Source: Rhodoluna sp. | Lineage (GTDB): Bacteria; Actinomycetota; Actinomycetes; Actinomycetales; Microbacteriaceae | DNA length: 32,463 nucleotides | Assembly: GCA_016462375.1 (NCBI GenBank) | Contig: JAEMTJ010000011.1 | Location: 1-32,463, forward strand | Direction of reading: 5' to 3' | Shown: positions 7,996 through 19,120 of the stretch, piece by piece | Position numbering within the stretch: the first letter of the stretch is position 1 | Layout of the letters: every line of letters starts with the position of its first letter | The notes under the pieces: model-generated | Database searches by the model: none | The model's input: the letters and a program-made list of their open reading frames with translations, nothing else | What the model was told of the DNA's origin: nothing | Translations under genes and position numbers: made by a program

Positions 7996-9123
7996 ATGCT
8001 CATCCTCGCCATAGTAATTGCAGTCATCCTTGCTCTGCTCACCTTGCTCTTTGCTGTCTCTGAGACGGCTATTCGTCTAAACGATGAAGATGAACGTTCA
8101 ACCGATGGTATTTCCTTTGCCCGAATGGTTCTTTTGGGCGTTTTTGGAATAGTGGTTAGCCAATCCTTCACCCCTGGCAAGTTCAATTGGTACGTAGTTG
8201 CTCTGCTCTCACTGCTCATTGTTATAGGTCTTAGCATTCTGGTACAGGTTGTCAGTCGGTCCTTTGCTAAGCATGCTTTTGGTAAACGAGTGTTAAGGCT
8301 ATTAGCGCCCGTTGTGAAGTCCATAAACATCCTCTTTACCCCTTTGTCGTTACCAACTGAAGTAACTGAAGAGTTCGAGCAAGAACTAATTGACTCGGTT
8401 GAAGAGTTATCTGAAACCATTGCTCGAGAGATCATGGTGCCAAGAATAGACATGGCAGTTATCTCGGTTGATGCATCTTTACAGGAATCGATGAGCGCTT
8501 TCTTTAGATATGGCTTCTCTAGGCTTCCAGTGATTGGTAAGAACCTTGATGACGTTAGAGGCGTCTTATACATCAAGGACGTAGCAAGGTTGATCCACGA
8601 GAATCCGGACAAGGCTGCAAGCCTAAGCAGCATTGAGGTAGCGCGTAAAGCAATATTCATTCCAGAGAGTAAGCCGGTTGATGATCTGCTGCAGGAGATG
8701 CAAAAGACTTCAACTCACATAGCCCTAATCGTTGATGAGTATGGTGGTGTTGCAGGACTTGTCACAATGGAAGATGTTATTGAAGAGATTGTTGGAAACA
8801 TCTCTGATGAGTATGACAATGACCTACCTGATGTTGAAGTCCTTGAAGATGGCTGGGTTAGGGTTAGTGCAAGGCTAGGTTTAGAAGAACTTGGTGAGCA
8901 CTTCGAGATTGAATTAGAAGACGAAGACGTTGACAGTGTTGGTGGCTTGCTAGCTAAGGTTTTAGGAAGACTACCTGGTAGATCAGATCAAATTGAGTTC
9001 TCTGGTTTGGAAATAAGAGTTGAGCGTATCGAAGGTAGACGTAAGAGAGTAATGACTGCATTAGTTCGGATGACTGAAGAACTAATCGCAGCTAAAAATG
9101 CATTTGAAGCAGATGGTGAATGA
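7996..9123 (+). CDS. CorC/HlyC-family CBS-domain membrane protein with shortened N-terminal region
   Basis: This is the hemolysin-C/CorC-like protein usually encoded between ybeY and era; relatives affect Mg2+/Co2+ transport. After about three N-terminal hydrophobic segments (residues 1-20, 45-60, 65-90) come the CBS pair, starting at REIMVPRIDMAVISV (about residue 140) and including HIALIVDEYGGVAGLVTMEDVIEEIVG, and then a C-terminal CorC_HlyC domain (VSARLGLEELGEHF...VGGLLAKVLGRLP). The DUF21/CNNM membrane region before the first CBS is clearly shorter than the ~180 residues usual in actinobacterial homologues. Start ATG abuts the ybeY stop; the end overlaps era by ATGA. Confidence 0.88.
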   Translation: MLILAIVIAVILALLTLLFAVSETAIRLNDEDERSTDGISFARMVLLGVFGIVVSQSFTPGKFNWYVVALLSLLIVIGLSILVQVVSRSFAKHAFGKRVLRLLAPVVKSINILFTPLSLPTEVTEEFEQELIDSVEELSETIAREIMVPRIDMAVISVDASLQESMSAFFRYGFSRLPVIGKNLDDVRGVLYIKDVARLIHENPDKAASLSSIEVARKAIFIPESKPVDDLLQEMQKTSTHIALIVDEYGGVAGLVTMEDVIEEIVGNISDEYDNDLPDVEVLEDGWVRVSARLGLEELGEHFEIELEDEDVDSVGGLLAKVLGRLPGRSDQIEFSGLEIRVERIEGRRKRVMTALVRMTEELIAAKNAFEADGE

Positions 9124-10010
9124 ACGAATTTAGATCAGGTTTTGTAACCTTCGTAGGTCGTCCCAACGTAGGTAAATCAACCTTAACCAATGCACTGGTC
9201 GGTGAGAAGATTGCTATTACTTCTTCTAAACCACAGACCACCCGTCGTGCCATTCGTGGCATTGTAAACACCGAAGCTGCGCAGATCATCTTGGTTGACA
9301 CTCCAGGACTGCACAGGCCTAGAACTCTCTTGGGTCAAAGATTAAATCACTTGGTTGAAAACACTCTCGGTCAGGTAGACGTTATTGGACTCTGTATTCC
9401 AGCAAACGAGAAGATCGGTCCAGGGGATGCCTTTATCAATCAACAGATTGGTGAGTATCGCAGGGCAAAGTTAATAGTTCTTGTCACTAAGAGCGAAACG
9501 GTTTCTAGAGATGCTCTGGCTAAGCAGCTTGTTGCTGTTTCTGAACTTAGGGAATGGGCAGCGATTATTCCAGTTAGCGCAGTTTCGGGTGAGCAACTTG
9601 AGGAACTCAAAGAGGTCTTAGGAACGCTACTTCCAGCTTCACAGGCTCTATACCCAACTGACATGGCAACTGAAGAAACCCTTGAAGAGCGTATCTGCGA
9701 ATTGATCCGTGAAGCATCCTTGGAAGACTCTAGAGAAGAGCTGCCACATTCACTGGCTGTGACCATTGACGAGATGGGTAAACGAGAAGAGTCGAACATC
9801 TTCGACATTCATGCCAACTTATGGGTGGAAAGAGATAGCCAGAAGGCAATCATCATCGGTAAGGGTGGCTCAAGGCTCAAGCAGATTGGCTCTGAAGCTA
9901 GGGTTGAGATTGAAAAGCTTTTAGGCCACAAGGTCATGCTCAGAATCCATGTGAAGGTTGCCCCTGACTGGCAAAGAGACCCTAAACAACTGGGTCGACT
10001 AGGAATGTAA
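9120..10010 (+). CDS. era: GTPase Era
   Basis: Era is an essential GTPase that binds the 3' end of 16S rRNA during 30S assembly. G1 is GRPNVGKS (residues 13-20), G2 lies in KPQTTRR, G3 is DTPGLH and G5 is PVSAVSG. The G4 motif, normally NKxD, reads TKSE (residues 123-126): Thr for Asn occurs in actinobacteria, but Glu for the guanine-recognising Asp is unusual. The C-terminal KH domain carries IIGKGGSRLKQIG and ends with a normal tail. 296 aa; the ATG overlaps the previous stop (ATGA). Confidence 0.95.
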   Translation: MNEFRSGFVTFVGRPNVGKSTLTNALVGEKIAITSSKPQTTRRAIRGIVNTEAAQIILVDTPGLHRPRTLLGQRLNHLVENTLGQVDVIGLCIPANEKIGPGDAFINQQIGEYRRAKLIVLVTKSETVSRDALAKQLVAVSELREWAAIIPVSAVSGEQLEELKEVLGTLLPASQALYPTDMATEETLEERICELIREASLEDSREELPHSLAVTIDEMGKREESNIFDIHANLWVERDSQKAIIIGKGGSRLKQIGSEARVEIEKLLGHKVMLRIHVKVAPDWQRDPKQLGRLGM

Positions 10011-10031
10011 GGCTGTGTTAGCCTAGTTTTT
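9995..10031 (+). promoter_or_regulatory. Putative promoter of the leuA leader transcript
   Basis: TCGACT (9995-10000, one mismatch to TTGACT) and TAGCCT (10019-10024, TANNNT) are spaced 18 bases apart. Seven bases after the -10 lies the A of the leader-peptide ATG at 10032, so the leader could be translated from a leaderless transcript, a common situation in actinobacteria. The same stretch contains a weak hairpin AGGCT/AGCCT (10010-10024) followed by TTTTT, which could alternatively end the era transcript. Confidence 0.45.
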
Positions 10032-10073
10032 ATGTTCTTCGCACTCCTGCTTAATAGCCGCGACGAGGCCTAA
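10032..10073 (+). CDS. leuA leader peptide MFFALLLNSRDEA
   Basis: A 13-codon reading frame upstream of leuA reads M-F-F-A-L-L-L-N-S-R-D-E-A-stop. Three consecutive Leu codons (CTC CTG CTT, 10044-10052) lie just before the 5' arm of the leader hairpin, which starts at 10058. The stop codon TAA (10071-10073) falls in that hairpin's loop. This is the arrangement expected of a leucine-responsive attenuator: stalling at Leu codons leaves the hairpin free to form, and completion of the peptide blocks it. There is no Shine-Dalgarno, and the ATG may be at the transcript's 5' end. The frame and codons are directly seen; the regulatory role is inferred. Confidence 0.72.
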   Translation: MFFALLLNSRDEA

Positions 10074-10090
10074 CCCCGGCCCTCCCCGTC

Positions 10091-10094
<4 letters not shown>
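10058..10094 (+). promoter_or_regulatory. leuA leader hairpin A (candidate antiterminator)
   Basis: CCGCGACG (10058-10065) is perfectly complementary to CGTCGCGG (10087-10094), giving an 8-bp GC-rich stem. An inner GGCC/GGCC stem (10067-10070 with 10078-10081) lies within its loop, and the leader stop codon sits at the apex. No T-run follows, so it is not itself a terminator. Its 3' arm shares 10091-10094 with hairpin B, so the two cannot form together. Confidence 0.7.
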
Positions 10095-11906
<1,812 letters not shown>

Positions 11907-11916
11907 TACTTGAATA

Positions 11917-12642
11917 GTGCCTACCTACCGAGATGAAGCAGTTGTGCTGCGCACCCACAAACTGGGTGAAGCAGACCGTATCGTTACACTGCTAACTCGT
12001 TATCACGGTCAGGTAAGGGCAGTTGCTAAAGGGGTTAGAAGAACCGCATCGAAGATTGGTTCACGACTGGAACCTTTCATGGTGGCTGACATTCAGTTCT
12101 ATGAAGGTAGAAATCTAGATACTGTTACTCAGGTTGAATCTATCGGTGCATATGGTTCTGCAATCTCTGATGACTACGGCGCTTTTACTGTTGCCAACGT
12201 GATGGCAGAAACTGCAATGCGACTTACCGGTGACGAAAGAGCAACCCAACAGTATCTACTTCTTGTCGGTGGGCTTAGATCTCTTGCGACTAAAGAGCAT
12301 GCACCAGAGCAGATTCTTGATAGCTATTTACTCAGAGCACTAGCTGTTGCTGGTTGGGCACCTAACTTTGCTGATTGCACAGGCTGCAACATGGCCGGCC
12401 CCCATCAAGCTTTCGTTATTCAAACCGGTGGAGTGGTCTGTGATTCTTGTATGCCACCTGGGGCAGCGATTATCAGCAAGGAAGTAACGGTTCTGCTGGG
12501 TGCTCTGCTCTCGGGTGAGTGGGAGAACGTTGAGAGTGCAACTGATCAGGCTAGGTCCTCGGCATCGGCTATCGTAAGTGCATATAGTCAATGGCATATC
12601 GAGCGAGGCCTAAAATCCATGAATCATTTGGAGCGCATGTGA
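11917..12642 (+). CDS. recO: DNA repair protein RecO
   Basis: RecO acts in RecFOR recombinational repair, helping load RecA on SSB-coated DNA. The N-terminal OB-fold starts [20 protein letters not shown] and contains [17 protein letters not shown] zinc-binding pair CTGC...CDSC lies around residues 150-176. The start is GTG at 11917, ten bases after the leuA stop, with no clear Shine-Dalgarno, so it is either coupled to leuA or leaderless. The stop overlaps the uppS GTG (GTGA). 241 aa, normal length. Confidence 0.93.
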   Translation: MPTYRDEAVVLRTHKLGEADRIVTLLTRYHGQVRAVAKGVRRTASKIGSRLEPFMVADIQFYEGRNLDTVTQVESIGAYGSAISDDYGAFTVANVMAETAMRLTGDERATQQYLLLVGGLRSLATKEHAPEQILDSYLLRALAVAGWAPNFADCTGCNMAGPHQAFVIQTGGVVCDSCMPPGAAIISKEVTVLLGALLSGEWENVESATDQARSSASAIVSAYSQWHIERGLKSMNHLERM

Positions 12643-13376
12643 GTAAAAAGTTTGTCGATGTTCCAGAGCATGTTGCCATTGTCATGGATGGCAACGGTCG
12701 TTGGGCTAACGCTAAAGGGTTAACTCGGGTCGAAGGTCACCGTGCTGGTGAAGCTGCTCTTATGGATGTCATCGAAGGTGCTATCAAAGCAGGTGTGAAG
12801 TATTTAACAGTCTTTGCTTTCTCTACCGAGAACTGGAAGAGATCTCCTGATGAGGTTAAGTTCTTGATGAACTATAACCGTGAGGTGCTAAGACGCAGGC
12901 GTGACCAGCTAAACGGTTGGAATGTGAAGATACGTTGGGCTGGTAGAAGACCCAAGCTTTGGCCGACAGTTATCGATGAATTGCTAACTGCTGAGAAACT
13001 AACTGCCAAGAACAGCGGTTTGGTATTCACAATGTGTGTGAACTACGGCTCTCGCATTGAGATGCTCGATGCTATAAATCAGATTGTTGATGACAGCAAT
13101 ACTGGCAAGCTCAAGGGCAAGGTAACTGAGAAAACCTTCCAGAAGTATTTATTGACCAAGAACCTGCCAGATGTTGATTTGTTCATTCGTTCAAGTGGTG
13201 AGCAACGGATCAGTAATTTCCTTTTGTGGCAGTCGGCTTATGCCGAGTTTGTCTTTCTGGATGTGCTCTGGCCTGATTTCAATCGAGAGCATCTTTGGGC
13301 TTCGATTGAGCAGTATTCCAAGCGGAATAGGCGTTTCGGTGGGGCAGTGGACAAGCCTAGGAAAGCCAAGCGCTAA
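12639..13376 (+). CDS. uppS: Isoprenyl transferase (undecaprenyl diphosphate synthase-type)
   Basis: Cis-prenyltransferase that extends farnesyl or geranyl diphosphate with isopentenyl diphosphate to make the lipid carrier for cell-wall synthesis. The motifs are [14 protein letters not shown] (catalytic Asp), [11 protein letters not shown], and [19 protein letters not shown] near the end. I place the start at GTG 12639, overlapping the recO stop as GTGA, because GGAG (12630-12633) is 5 bases upstream and the upstream in-frame ATG 12591 has no ribosome site. This gives 245 aa. Chain length of the product cannot be read from sequence. Confidence 0.93.
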   Translation: MSKKFVDVPEHVAIVMDGNGRWANAKGLTRVEGHRAGEAALMDVIEGAIKAGVKYLTVFAFSTENWKRSPDEVKFLMNYNREVLRRRRDQLNGWNVKIRWAGRRPKLWPTVIDELLTAEKLTAKNSGLVFTMCVNYGSRIEMLDAINQIVDDSNTGKLKGKVTEKTFQKYLLTKNLPDVDLFIRSSGEQRISNFLLWQSAYAEFVFLDVLWPDFNREHLWASIEQYSKRNRRFGGAVDKPRKAKR

Positions 13377-13379
13377 GGC

Positions 13380-13385
13380 TAAACT
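13380..13385 (+). promoter_or_regulatory. Possible -10 box upstream of glyS
   Basis: TAAACT fits TANNNT and lies 45 bases before the glyS ATG in the 54-base gap after uppS. No convincing -35 is seen. The same hexamer occurs upstream of the HIT gene and the glycosyltransferase. Confidence 0.25.
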
Positions 13386-13430
13386 TATCTAGCACCGTAA
13401 GCCAACGGCGCCAAATCATAGGGAGCAACA

Positions 13431-14810
13431 ATGGCCACCCCAAACCGTCTCGAATCAGTTATATCTCTCGCTAAGCGCAGAGGCTTCGTTTTCCCAGCAG
13501 GTGAAATCTATGGTGGAACTCGTTCTGCCTGGGATTACGGACCTTTAGGTGTTGAACTCAAAGAGAACATCAAGCGCCAGTGGTGGCGCTCGATTGTTAA
13601 CTCACGAGAGGACATAGTAGGTCTTGATAGCTCAATAATCCTTCCTCGTAAGGTCTGGGAATCTTCCGGTCACGTCAAAGAATTTGTCGACCCGCTCATT
13701 GAGTGCACCTCCTGTCACAAGCGTTTCAGAGCAGATCACCTAGAAGAAGCCTTCGAAGAGAAAAAGGGCAGAGCCCCAGCTTCGATGGCTGAGATCGCTT
13801 GCCCTAACTGTGGTGGCAAAGACATCTGGACTGAACCTAAGTTGTTCAACGGACTACTTAAAACCTATTTAGGCCCAGTTGAAGATGAATCGGGACTTCA
13901 CTATCTCCGTCCAGAAACTGCTCAGGGCATATTTGTGAACTTTGCCAACGTTTTAGGTGCATCTCGTATGAAGCCACCTTTTGGTATTGGTCAGATTGGT
14001 AAATCTTTTAGAAACGAAATAACACCGGGTAACTTCATCTTTAGAACTAGAGAGTTCGAACAGATGGAAATGGAATTCTTTGTTGAACCAGGCACTGATG
14101 AGACTTGGCATGACTACTGGATTAACGAAAGACTGAACTGGTATTTAGATCTAGGTATCAATAGGGATAACCTACGTCTTTTTGAACACCCGAAGGAAAA
14201 ACTCTCGCACTATTCAAAGCGAACAGTGGACATCGAATACAAGTTCGGTTTCCAAGGTTCAGAGTTTGGTGAACTAGAAGGCATCGCTAACCGCACAGAT
14301 TTTGACCTAACCACGCACTCTCGTGAATCTGGTGTTGATCTTTCATACTTCGATCAGGCTAAGGGCGAGCGTTGGACACCTTACGTTATTGAACCAGCGG
14401 CAGGGCTCACTCGCTCACTGATGGCTTTCCTAGTTGATGCCTATGCAGAAGATGAAGCTCCAAACACTAAGGGTGGAGTTGATGTGAGAACGGTTCTTCG
14501 TTTGGATTACCGACTAGCTCCAATTAAAGTTGCTGTTCTTCCACTATCTCGTAATGAAGATCTTTCTCCGGTTGCGAAGAACCTAGCTCAAGAGCTTCGT
14601 GGGCACTGGAACATTGACTTTGATGACTCTGGAGCTATCGGTAGAAGGTATCGTCGTCAGGATGAGATTGGAACTCCTTTCTGTGTGACTGTTGACTTTG
14701 ATTCGCTAGAAGACCAAGCGGTAACAGTTCGTGAACGAGACTCTATGGCTCAGGAACGCGTCTCCCTTGACAAACTGCGCGGATATCTGGCTGAGAAGCT
14801 AGTCAAATAA
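13431..14810 (+). CDS. glyS: Glycyl-tRNA synthetase (alpha2 type)
   Basis: Class II synthetase charging tRNA-Gly. It has motif 1 region [18 protein letters not shown], an inserted zinc site (CTSCHK and CPNCGG), motif 2 region [28 protein letters not shown] and the [12 protein letters not shown] signature. The C-terminal anticodon-binding domain begins near [15 protein letters not shown]. At 459 residues it is the single-chain alpha2 form, as in other actinobacteria, not the alpha2beta2 form. Shine-Dalgarno GGGAG precedes the ATG. The 54-base gap upstream suggests its own promoter. Confidence 0.96.
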   Translation: MATPNRLESVISLAKRRGFVFPAGEIYGGTRSAWDYGPLGVELKENIKRQWWRSIVNSREDIVGLDSSIILPRKVWESSGHVKEFVDPLIECTSCHKRFRADHLEEAFEEKKGRAPASMAEIACPNCGGKDIWTEPKLFNGLLKTYLGPVEDESGLHYLRPETAQGIFVNFANVLGASRMKPPFGIGQIGKSFRNEITPGNFIFRTREFEQMEMEFFVEPGTDETWHDYWINERLNWYLDLGINRDNLRLFEHPKEKLSHYSKRTVDIEYKFGFQGSEFGELEGIANRTDFDLTTHSRESGVDLSYFDQAKGERWTPYVIEPAAGLTRSLMAFLVDAYAEDEAPNTKGGVDVRTVLRLDYRLAPIKVAVLPLSRNEDLSPVAKNLAQELRGHWNIDFDDSGAIGRRYRRQDEIGTPFCVTVDFDSLEDQAVTVRERDSMAQERVSLDKLRGYLAEKLVK

Positions 14811-14816
14811 CCCAAA

Positions 14817-15983
14817 GTGAATACACCAGCTCTGCAGTATGGAAGCATCTCGATAGCTACGCCTGTCGTCCTCGCTCCTATGGCTGGGATAACTAACACC
14901 GCCTTTAGAAGACTCTGCCGTGAATACGGTGGTGGTTTATACGTTTCAGAGATGGTGACCTCTCGGGCTTTAGTTGAACGAACTGAAGAATCGATGAGGC
15001 TTATTGGTCATCACGAGAGTGAAGGCACTAGATCAGTTCAGCTATACGGAGTTGATCCAAAAACCATAGCCGAAGCTGTGACCATGTTGGTCGCTGAAAA
15101 CAGAGCCGATCACATCGATTTGAACTTTGGTTGTCCTGTTCCTAAGGTCACTCGTAAGGGAGGCGGGGCAGCACTGCCTTATAAACAGGATTTGTTCTCG
15201 GCAATTGTTAATGCTGCCGTAAAGGCAGCAGGGGATATTCCTGTGACAGTCAAAATGCGTAAAGGCATTGATGCTGATCATTTGACTTTCCTAGATGCCG
15301 GTAAATCGGCTCGTGATGCAGGGGTAGCGGCAGTTGCACTACACGCTAGAACCGCGTCTGAGTATTACTCAGGCAATGCAGACTGGTCAGCTATCACTGA
15401 GCTGAAAAACTCTTTAGGCGATGTCCAGGTTTTAGGTAATGGGGATATCTGGTCGGCAGGTGATGCCATCAGAATGATGCGTGAAACTGGTTGCAACGGA
15501 GTAGTGGTAGGTCGAGGATGTTTAGGAAGGCCCTGGCTCTTTGCTGACCTGCAAGCAGCTTTTGAAGAGTATGCCAAGAACCCAAACTCAGATGCAGCTA
15601 TAGATCCGATTCAGCCTAACCTTGGCGAAGTGGCTCAGGCTTTTAAGAAGCATGCGGAATTGTTGGTTGAATTCTTTGAATCTGAAGAACGAGCCTGCAG
15701 GGATATTCGTAAGCATGTGGCTTGGTATTTCAAGGGCTATCCGGTTGGTGGGGAGTTCAGGGCTGCCCTGGCTCAGGTAGAGTCCCTTCAACATATGGAT
15801 GACATTTTAGGAACCATTGATTGGTCAGCTCCTTACCCAGGGGAGCTTGCCGAAGGCCCTAGAGGGCGCTTAGGAGGAGCAAAAGTCTGTGCTCTGCCGG
15901 AGAATTGGTTGCAATCGCGAGAACTGGTCGGCGACCAGCGTAAAGTGCTTTTAGAAGCAGAGTTATCGGTGTCAGGAGGATGA
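14817..15983 (+). CDS. dusB: tRNA-dihydrouridine synthase (DusB-like)
   Basis: FMN-dependent enzyme reducing uridine to dihydrouridine in tRNA D-loops. The N-terminal TIM-barrel opens VVLAPMAGITNTAFRRL. The catalytic cysteine is C106 in LNFGCPVPKVTRKGGG, and FMN phosphate-binding GVVVGRGCLGRPWLF follows. The helical C-terminal tRNA-binding domain runs from about 260 to 388. The start is GTG 14817, six bases after the glyS stop, with no clear Shine-Dalgarno. Which uridines it modifies cannot be told. Confidence 0.92.
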   Translation: MNTPALQYGSISIATPVVLAPMAGITNTAFRRLCREYGGGLYVSEMVTSRALVERTEESMRLIGHHESEGTRSVQLYGVDPKTIAEAVTMLVAENRADHIDLNFGCPVPKVTRKGGGAALPYKQDLFSAIVNAAVKAAGDIPVTVKMRKGIDADHLTFLDAGKSARDAGVAAVALHARTASEYYSGNADWSAITELKNSLGDVQVLGNGDIWSAGDAIRMMRETGCNGVVVGRGCLGRPWLFADLQAAFEEYAKNPNSDAAIDPIQPNLGEVAQAFKKHAELLVEFFESEERACRDIRKHVAWYFKGYPVGGEFRAALAQVESLQHMDDILGTIDWSAPYPGELAEGPRGRLGGAKVCALPENWLQSRELVGDQRKVLLEAELSVSGG

Positions 15984-15989
15984 TCAGCT

Positions 15990-17255
15990 ATGACTGAATA
16001 CAGCGCATTTGATCGTGCTCGCTTCATGCAAGAAGAGGGCACCAGCCGCTCGGCTAGAACAGAGTTCGCTAGAGACAGAGCGCGTGTTACGCACTCATCA
16101 GCGCTTCGAAGGTTAGGAGCTAAGACTCAGGTATTGGCTCCTGGGGCAGGGGATTTTGCTAGAACCAGATTGACTCATTCTCTAGAGGTCGCTCAAGTTG
16201 GCCGCGAAATGGCAGTGGAATTCGGAATTGATCCAGATGTTGTTGATACTGCTTGTCTAGCGCACGACTTAGGTCACCCACCTTTTGGTCACAATGGCGA
16301 GAAGGCTCTAAACGAATGGGCTCAAGACTTTGGTGGCTTTGAGGGTAATGCTCAAACACTTAGGTTGATTACTCGGATTGAACAAAAGGTTCAGAACTCG
16401 GAAGGTCAATCCTTTGGTTTGAATCTAACTAGAGCAACTCTGGATGCCTGCTGTAAATATCCTTGGACTCGTGAGAATGCAGTTAATGACACTGGTGCAG
16501 ACAGGTCAATCAAATTTGGTGTTTATGAAGATGACATCCCAGTCTTTGAGTGGATTAGAGAGGGTGCACCCGAACGATTGAAGTGTTTCGAAGCTCAGAT
16601 CATGGATTTCAGTGATGATGTTGCTTATTCGGTGCATGATTTTGAAGACGCAATAGTTGAGAACTTTATCAAGTTAGAAGAACTGTCTGTTCAGGCCAAT
16701 GAAGATCAAATTGTTTCTGAGATTGAAAGATGGAACGGTAATCGCATTCCAAGGCATGAATTAGTCTCTGCTATGAACAGATTGCAGTCTAACCAGTTCT
16801 GGCTAACATCGTTTTCTGGTGATCCAAAACAAGCAGGTCAACTCAAGAACCTAACTTCAAATGTGATTGGGTCTTTTGTTTCTAGAACTACTGAAGCAAC
16901 TTTTGCTAGTAATTCAAGTTCTGGTTTTGCAAGGTACGCAGCGGATGTTGTTGTTCCACCTGAGGTGGAGGCTGAGATTGCAATCTTCAAAGGTTTGGTC
17001 TCATTTTTCTTGATGTCAGCCCAACCTAGACAGACATACTATGAATGGCAACGAGCACTGTTATCTGAGCTTGCCGATGAACTACTAGCCACCAATGGCG
17101 AATACCTCGACCCATACTCAAGAATTCAGTGGGCGAAAGCTTCTAATGATATTGAGAAGCACAGGGTTATCGTTGATCAGATTGCTGTCTTCACCGATGC
17201 AGCTGCACTGAAGCTGCACAACGGGCTTATCGGTTCTAAGCGAAGAACTCTCTAA
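15990..17255 (+). CDS. dgt: Deoxyguanosinetriphosphate triphosphohydrolase-like protein (HD domain)
   Basis: HD-family dNTP triphosphohydrolase, expected to split dNTP into deoxynucleoside and triphosphate. It begins with RSARTEFARDRARVTHSSALRRLG. Metal ligands are visible in TRLTHSLEVAQVGRE, in AHDLGHPPFGHNGE (the HD motif), and in a downstream DFSDDVAYSVHDFED. The C-terminal part matches the dgt type found next to dnaG in actinobacteria. Shine-Dalgarno AGGAGG (15975-15980) precedes the ATG. The stop overlaps the dnaG ATG as TAATG. Nucleotide preference is unknown. Confidence 0.93.
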   Translation: MTEYSAFDRARFMQEEGTSRSARTEFARDRARVTHSSALRRLGAKTQVLAPGAGDFARTRLTHSLEVAQVGREMAVEFGIDPDVVDTACLAHDLGHPPFGHNGEKALNEWAQDFGGFEGNAQTLRLITRIEQKVQNSEGQSFGLNLTRATLDACCKYPWTRENAVNDTGADRSIKFGVYEDDIPVFEWIREGAPERLKCFEAQIMDFSDDVAYSVHDFEDAIVENFIKLEELSVQANEDQIVSEIERWNGNRIPRHELVSAMNRLQSNQFWLTSFSGDPKQAGQLKNLTSNVIGSFVSRTTEATFASNSSSGFARYAADVVVPPEVEAEIAIFKGLVSFFLMSAQPRQTYYEWQRALLSELADELLATNGEYLDPYSRIQWAKASNDIEKHRVIVDQIAVFTDAAALKLHNGLIGSKRRTL

Positions 17256-19120
17256 TGGCCGGCAGAATCCCTCCTCGAGACATCGAGGCAATCAAGCACC
17301 GCACGAACATTGCTGACATTGTTGGCGAGTTTGTCCAGCTCAAGGGTGCCAGCCTTGGTTCTCTGAAAGGGCTCTGTCCTTTTCACGACGAAAAATCTCC
17401 ATCGTTTAACGTTCGCCCTGATCAAGGTTTTTACCACTGCTTTGGTTGTGGCGAAGGAGGAGATGTTTATAAGTTTTTGCAAAAGATGGAAAACATTACC
17501 TTTTATGAGGCCGTTGAAAAATGTGCCGCCAAGATTTCTTTTCAGATAACCTATGAAGCGGGATCTGGCCGCGATGAAGGTGTTAACCGAGCGAGATTAC
17601 TTTTGGCTAATGAAGCCGCTGCCAAGTTCTTTGCAGAGCAACTGGGCATACCTGAAGCTCAAACTGCAAGAGATTTCTTGACTCAGAGAAAATTTGACCA
17701 AGAAGCCTCAGTTCACTTCAGCGTTGGTTACGCACCTAAAGGCTGGAATTCGCTAGGAGATGCGCTGAAGGCTCAGGGATTTACTGAAGAAGAACTTATT
17801 AAGGTTGACCTGCTGGTGTCTAAAGATGGCAGAAGTTACGACAAATTTCGGGGCAGACTGATTTGGCCGATTAGAGATGCAACTAACTCCGTAATTGGCT
17901 TTGGTGCTCGCAAGATTTATGAGGATGACCCACTGGCTAAATACATCAACACTGGAGAGACTCCGGTTTACCATAAGTCGCAGGTTCTCTACGGACTTGA
18001 TTTAGCTAAGAAAGACATTTCGACTAAGCGTCAGGTTGTGGTCGTTGAGGGATACACCGATGTCATGGCTTGCCACCTTGCCGGGATAACCACAGCAGTT
18101 GCTACCTGCGGCACAGCATTCGGTGATGACCACATTAGAAGAATCAATCAGCTATTCGGATCTAGTGACGCACCTTCTCAAGTCATCTTTACTTTCGATC
18201 CAGATGCTGCCGGTCAAAAAGCAGCTATGCGAGCATTCGAATCTTCAGGAAAGTTTATTGCCAGCACATATGTGGCTGTTGGCCCCGATGGCTTAGATCC
18301 TTGTGATTTGCGTATCAGCAGGGGTGATGCTGCGGTAGCAGAAATGGTTGAAAGCAAGAAACCTATTTACGAGTTTGCTTTAGATCAAAAGATTTCAGGG
18401 CATGATTTATCTGCTTACCCAGGTAGGTTATCTGCAGCTGGTGCAGCCGTATCTGTGCTCACTAAGATTTCAGATCTTGGTTCGAGAGAGGAGTATGTTC
18501 GCCTTCTTGCTAGCAAAGTTCAGCTAGCTAACGATGAAATCAATCGTCTTCTCTCTGCTGAACTAACTAAGCTACGAAGCAGTGCTGTTCAGAGTGCTCG
18601 AAGAGGCGTTGAACCAGATCCAGGTGAACCACCGGTTGCCGAAGATGGCCCAGAGTTTCCAGTGCCTAATCTCAATGACCCGAACACCCGAATGGAACAG
18701 GAAGTACTCGCGGTTATTCTGCAGGCACCGACGGCACTTAGTGAAGAGGGTGTGCTGTTGGTATGCCAGCAGATGTTTGGAACACCTGCCTACGTTGTAA
18801 TCGCCGACGCTGCTGCCCAATCAATGGCTTCACTAAAACAGCCTGATTGGTTTAGCCAAATAGGAGCTAAAACACCTGAGGTTTTGCATAGCCTGTTGAG
18901 AAACCTTGCAGCGAAAGAATTACCTATTCGTGATCTAACTCAACTAAACGATTACGCAGTCAGTGTGGTCAATTCAGCACGTAAGAAAATTCTAGTTAGG
19001 CAAAAGAGTGCGCTCTTGTCAGCGTTAGGAGTACTGGATACCACCAGTCAGTTGGAAGAACACAATCGAATTCAGCAGTCATTAGTAGTTTTGGAAGAGC
19101 AGATCAGGGCAATTGAATGA
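17255..19120 (+). CDS. dnaG: DNA primase DnaG
   Basis: DnaG synthesises RNA primers at the replication fork with the DnaB helicase. The N-terminal zinc finger is CPFHDEKSPSF...YHCFGCGEGGD (C41, H44, C62, C65). The TOPRIM core shows VVVVEGYTDVMA and TFDPDAAGQKAA. A variable linker (about 440-480, rich in Pro/Glu) leads to a C-terminal helicase-interaction domain. At 621 residues it is full length. Start by TAATG overlap with dgt; end overlaps the next gene as ATGA. Confidence 0.95.
   Translation: MAGRIPPRDIEAIKHRTNIADIVGEFVQLKGASLGSLKGLCPFHDEKSPSFNVRPDQGFYHCFGCGEGGDVYKFLQKMENITFYEAVEKCAAKISFQITYEAGSGRDEGVNRARLLLANEAAAKFFAEQLGIPEAQTARDFLTQRKFDQEASVHFSVGYAPKGWNSLGDALKAQGFTEEELIKVDLLVSKDGRSYDKFRGRLIWPIRDATNSVIGFGARKIYEDDPLAKYINTGETPVYHKSQVLYGLDLAKKDISTKRQVVVVEGYTDVMACHLAGITTAVATCGTAFGDDHIRRINQLFGSSDAPSQVIFTFDPDAAGQKAAMRAFESSGKFIASTYVAVGPDGLDPCDLRISRGDAAVAEMVESKKPIYEFALDQKISGHDLSAYPGRLSAAGAAVSVLTKISDLGSREEYVRLLASKVQLANDEINRLLSAELTKLRSSAVQSARRGVEPDPGEPPVAEDGPEFPVPNLNDPNTRMEQEVLAVILQAPTALSEEGVLLVCQQMFGTPAYVVIADAAAQSMASLKQPDWFSQIGAKTPEVLHSLLRNLAAKELPIRDLTQLNDYAVSVVNSARKKILVRQKSALLSALGVLDTTSQLEEHNRIQQSLVVLEEQIRAIE

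Noticed and set aside
7992-8660. Long open frame (222 codons) on the minus strand opposite the CBS-domain gene
   Set aside because: It is a mirror frame of a clearly coding gene; its translation is Ser/Thr/Arg-rich without any recognisable domain and it has no ribosome site.
10010-10031. Hairpin AGGCT/AGCCT followed by TTTTT as a terminator for era
   Set aside because: The stem is only 5 bp and the same bases fit a -10 box placed exactly for the leuA leader start. I kept it only as an alternative reading.
12591-12638. ATG 12591 as the uppS start
   Set aside because: No Shine-Dalgarno and a long overlap with recO; GTG 12639 has GGAG at the right distance and a GTGA overlap.
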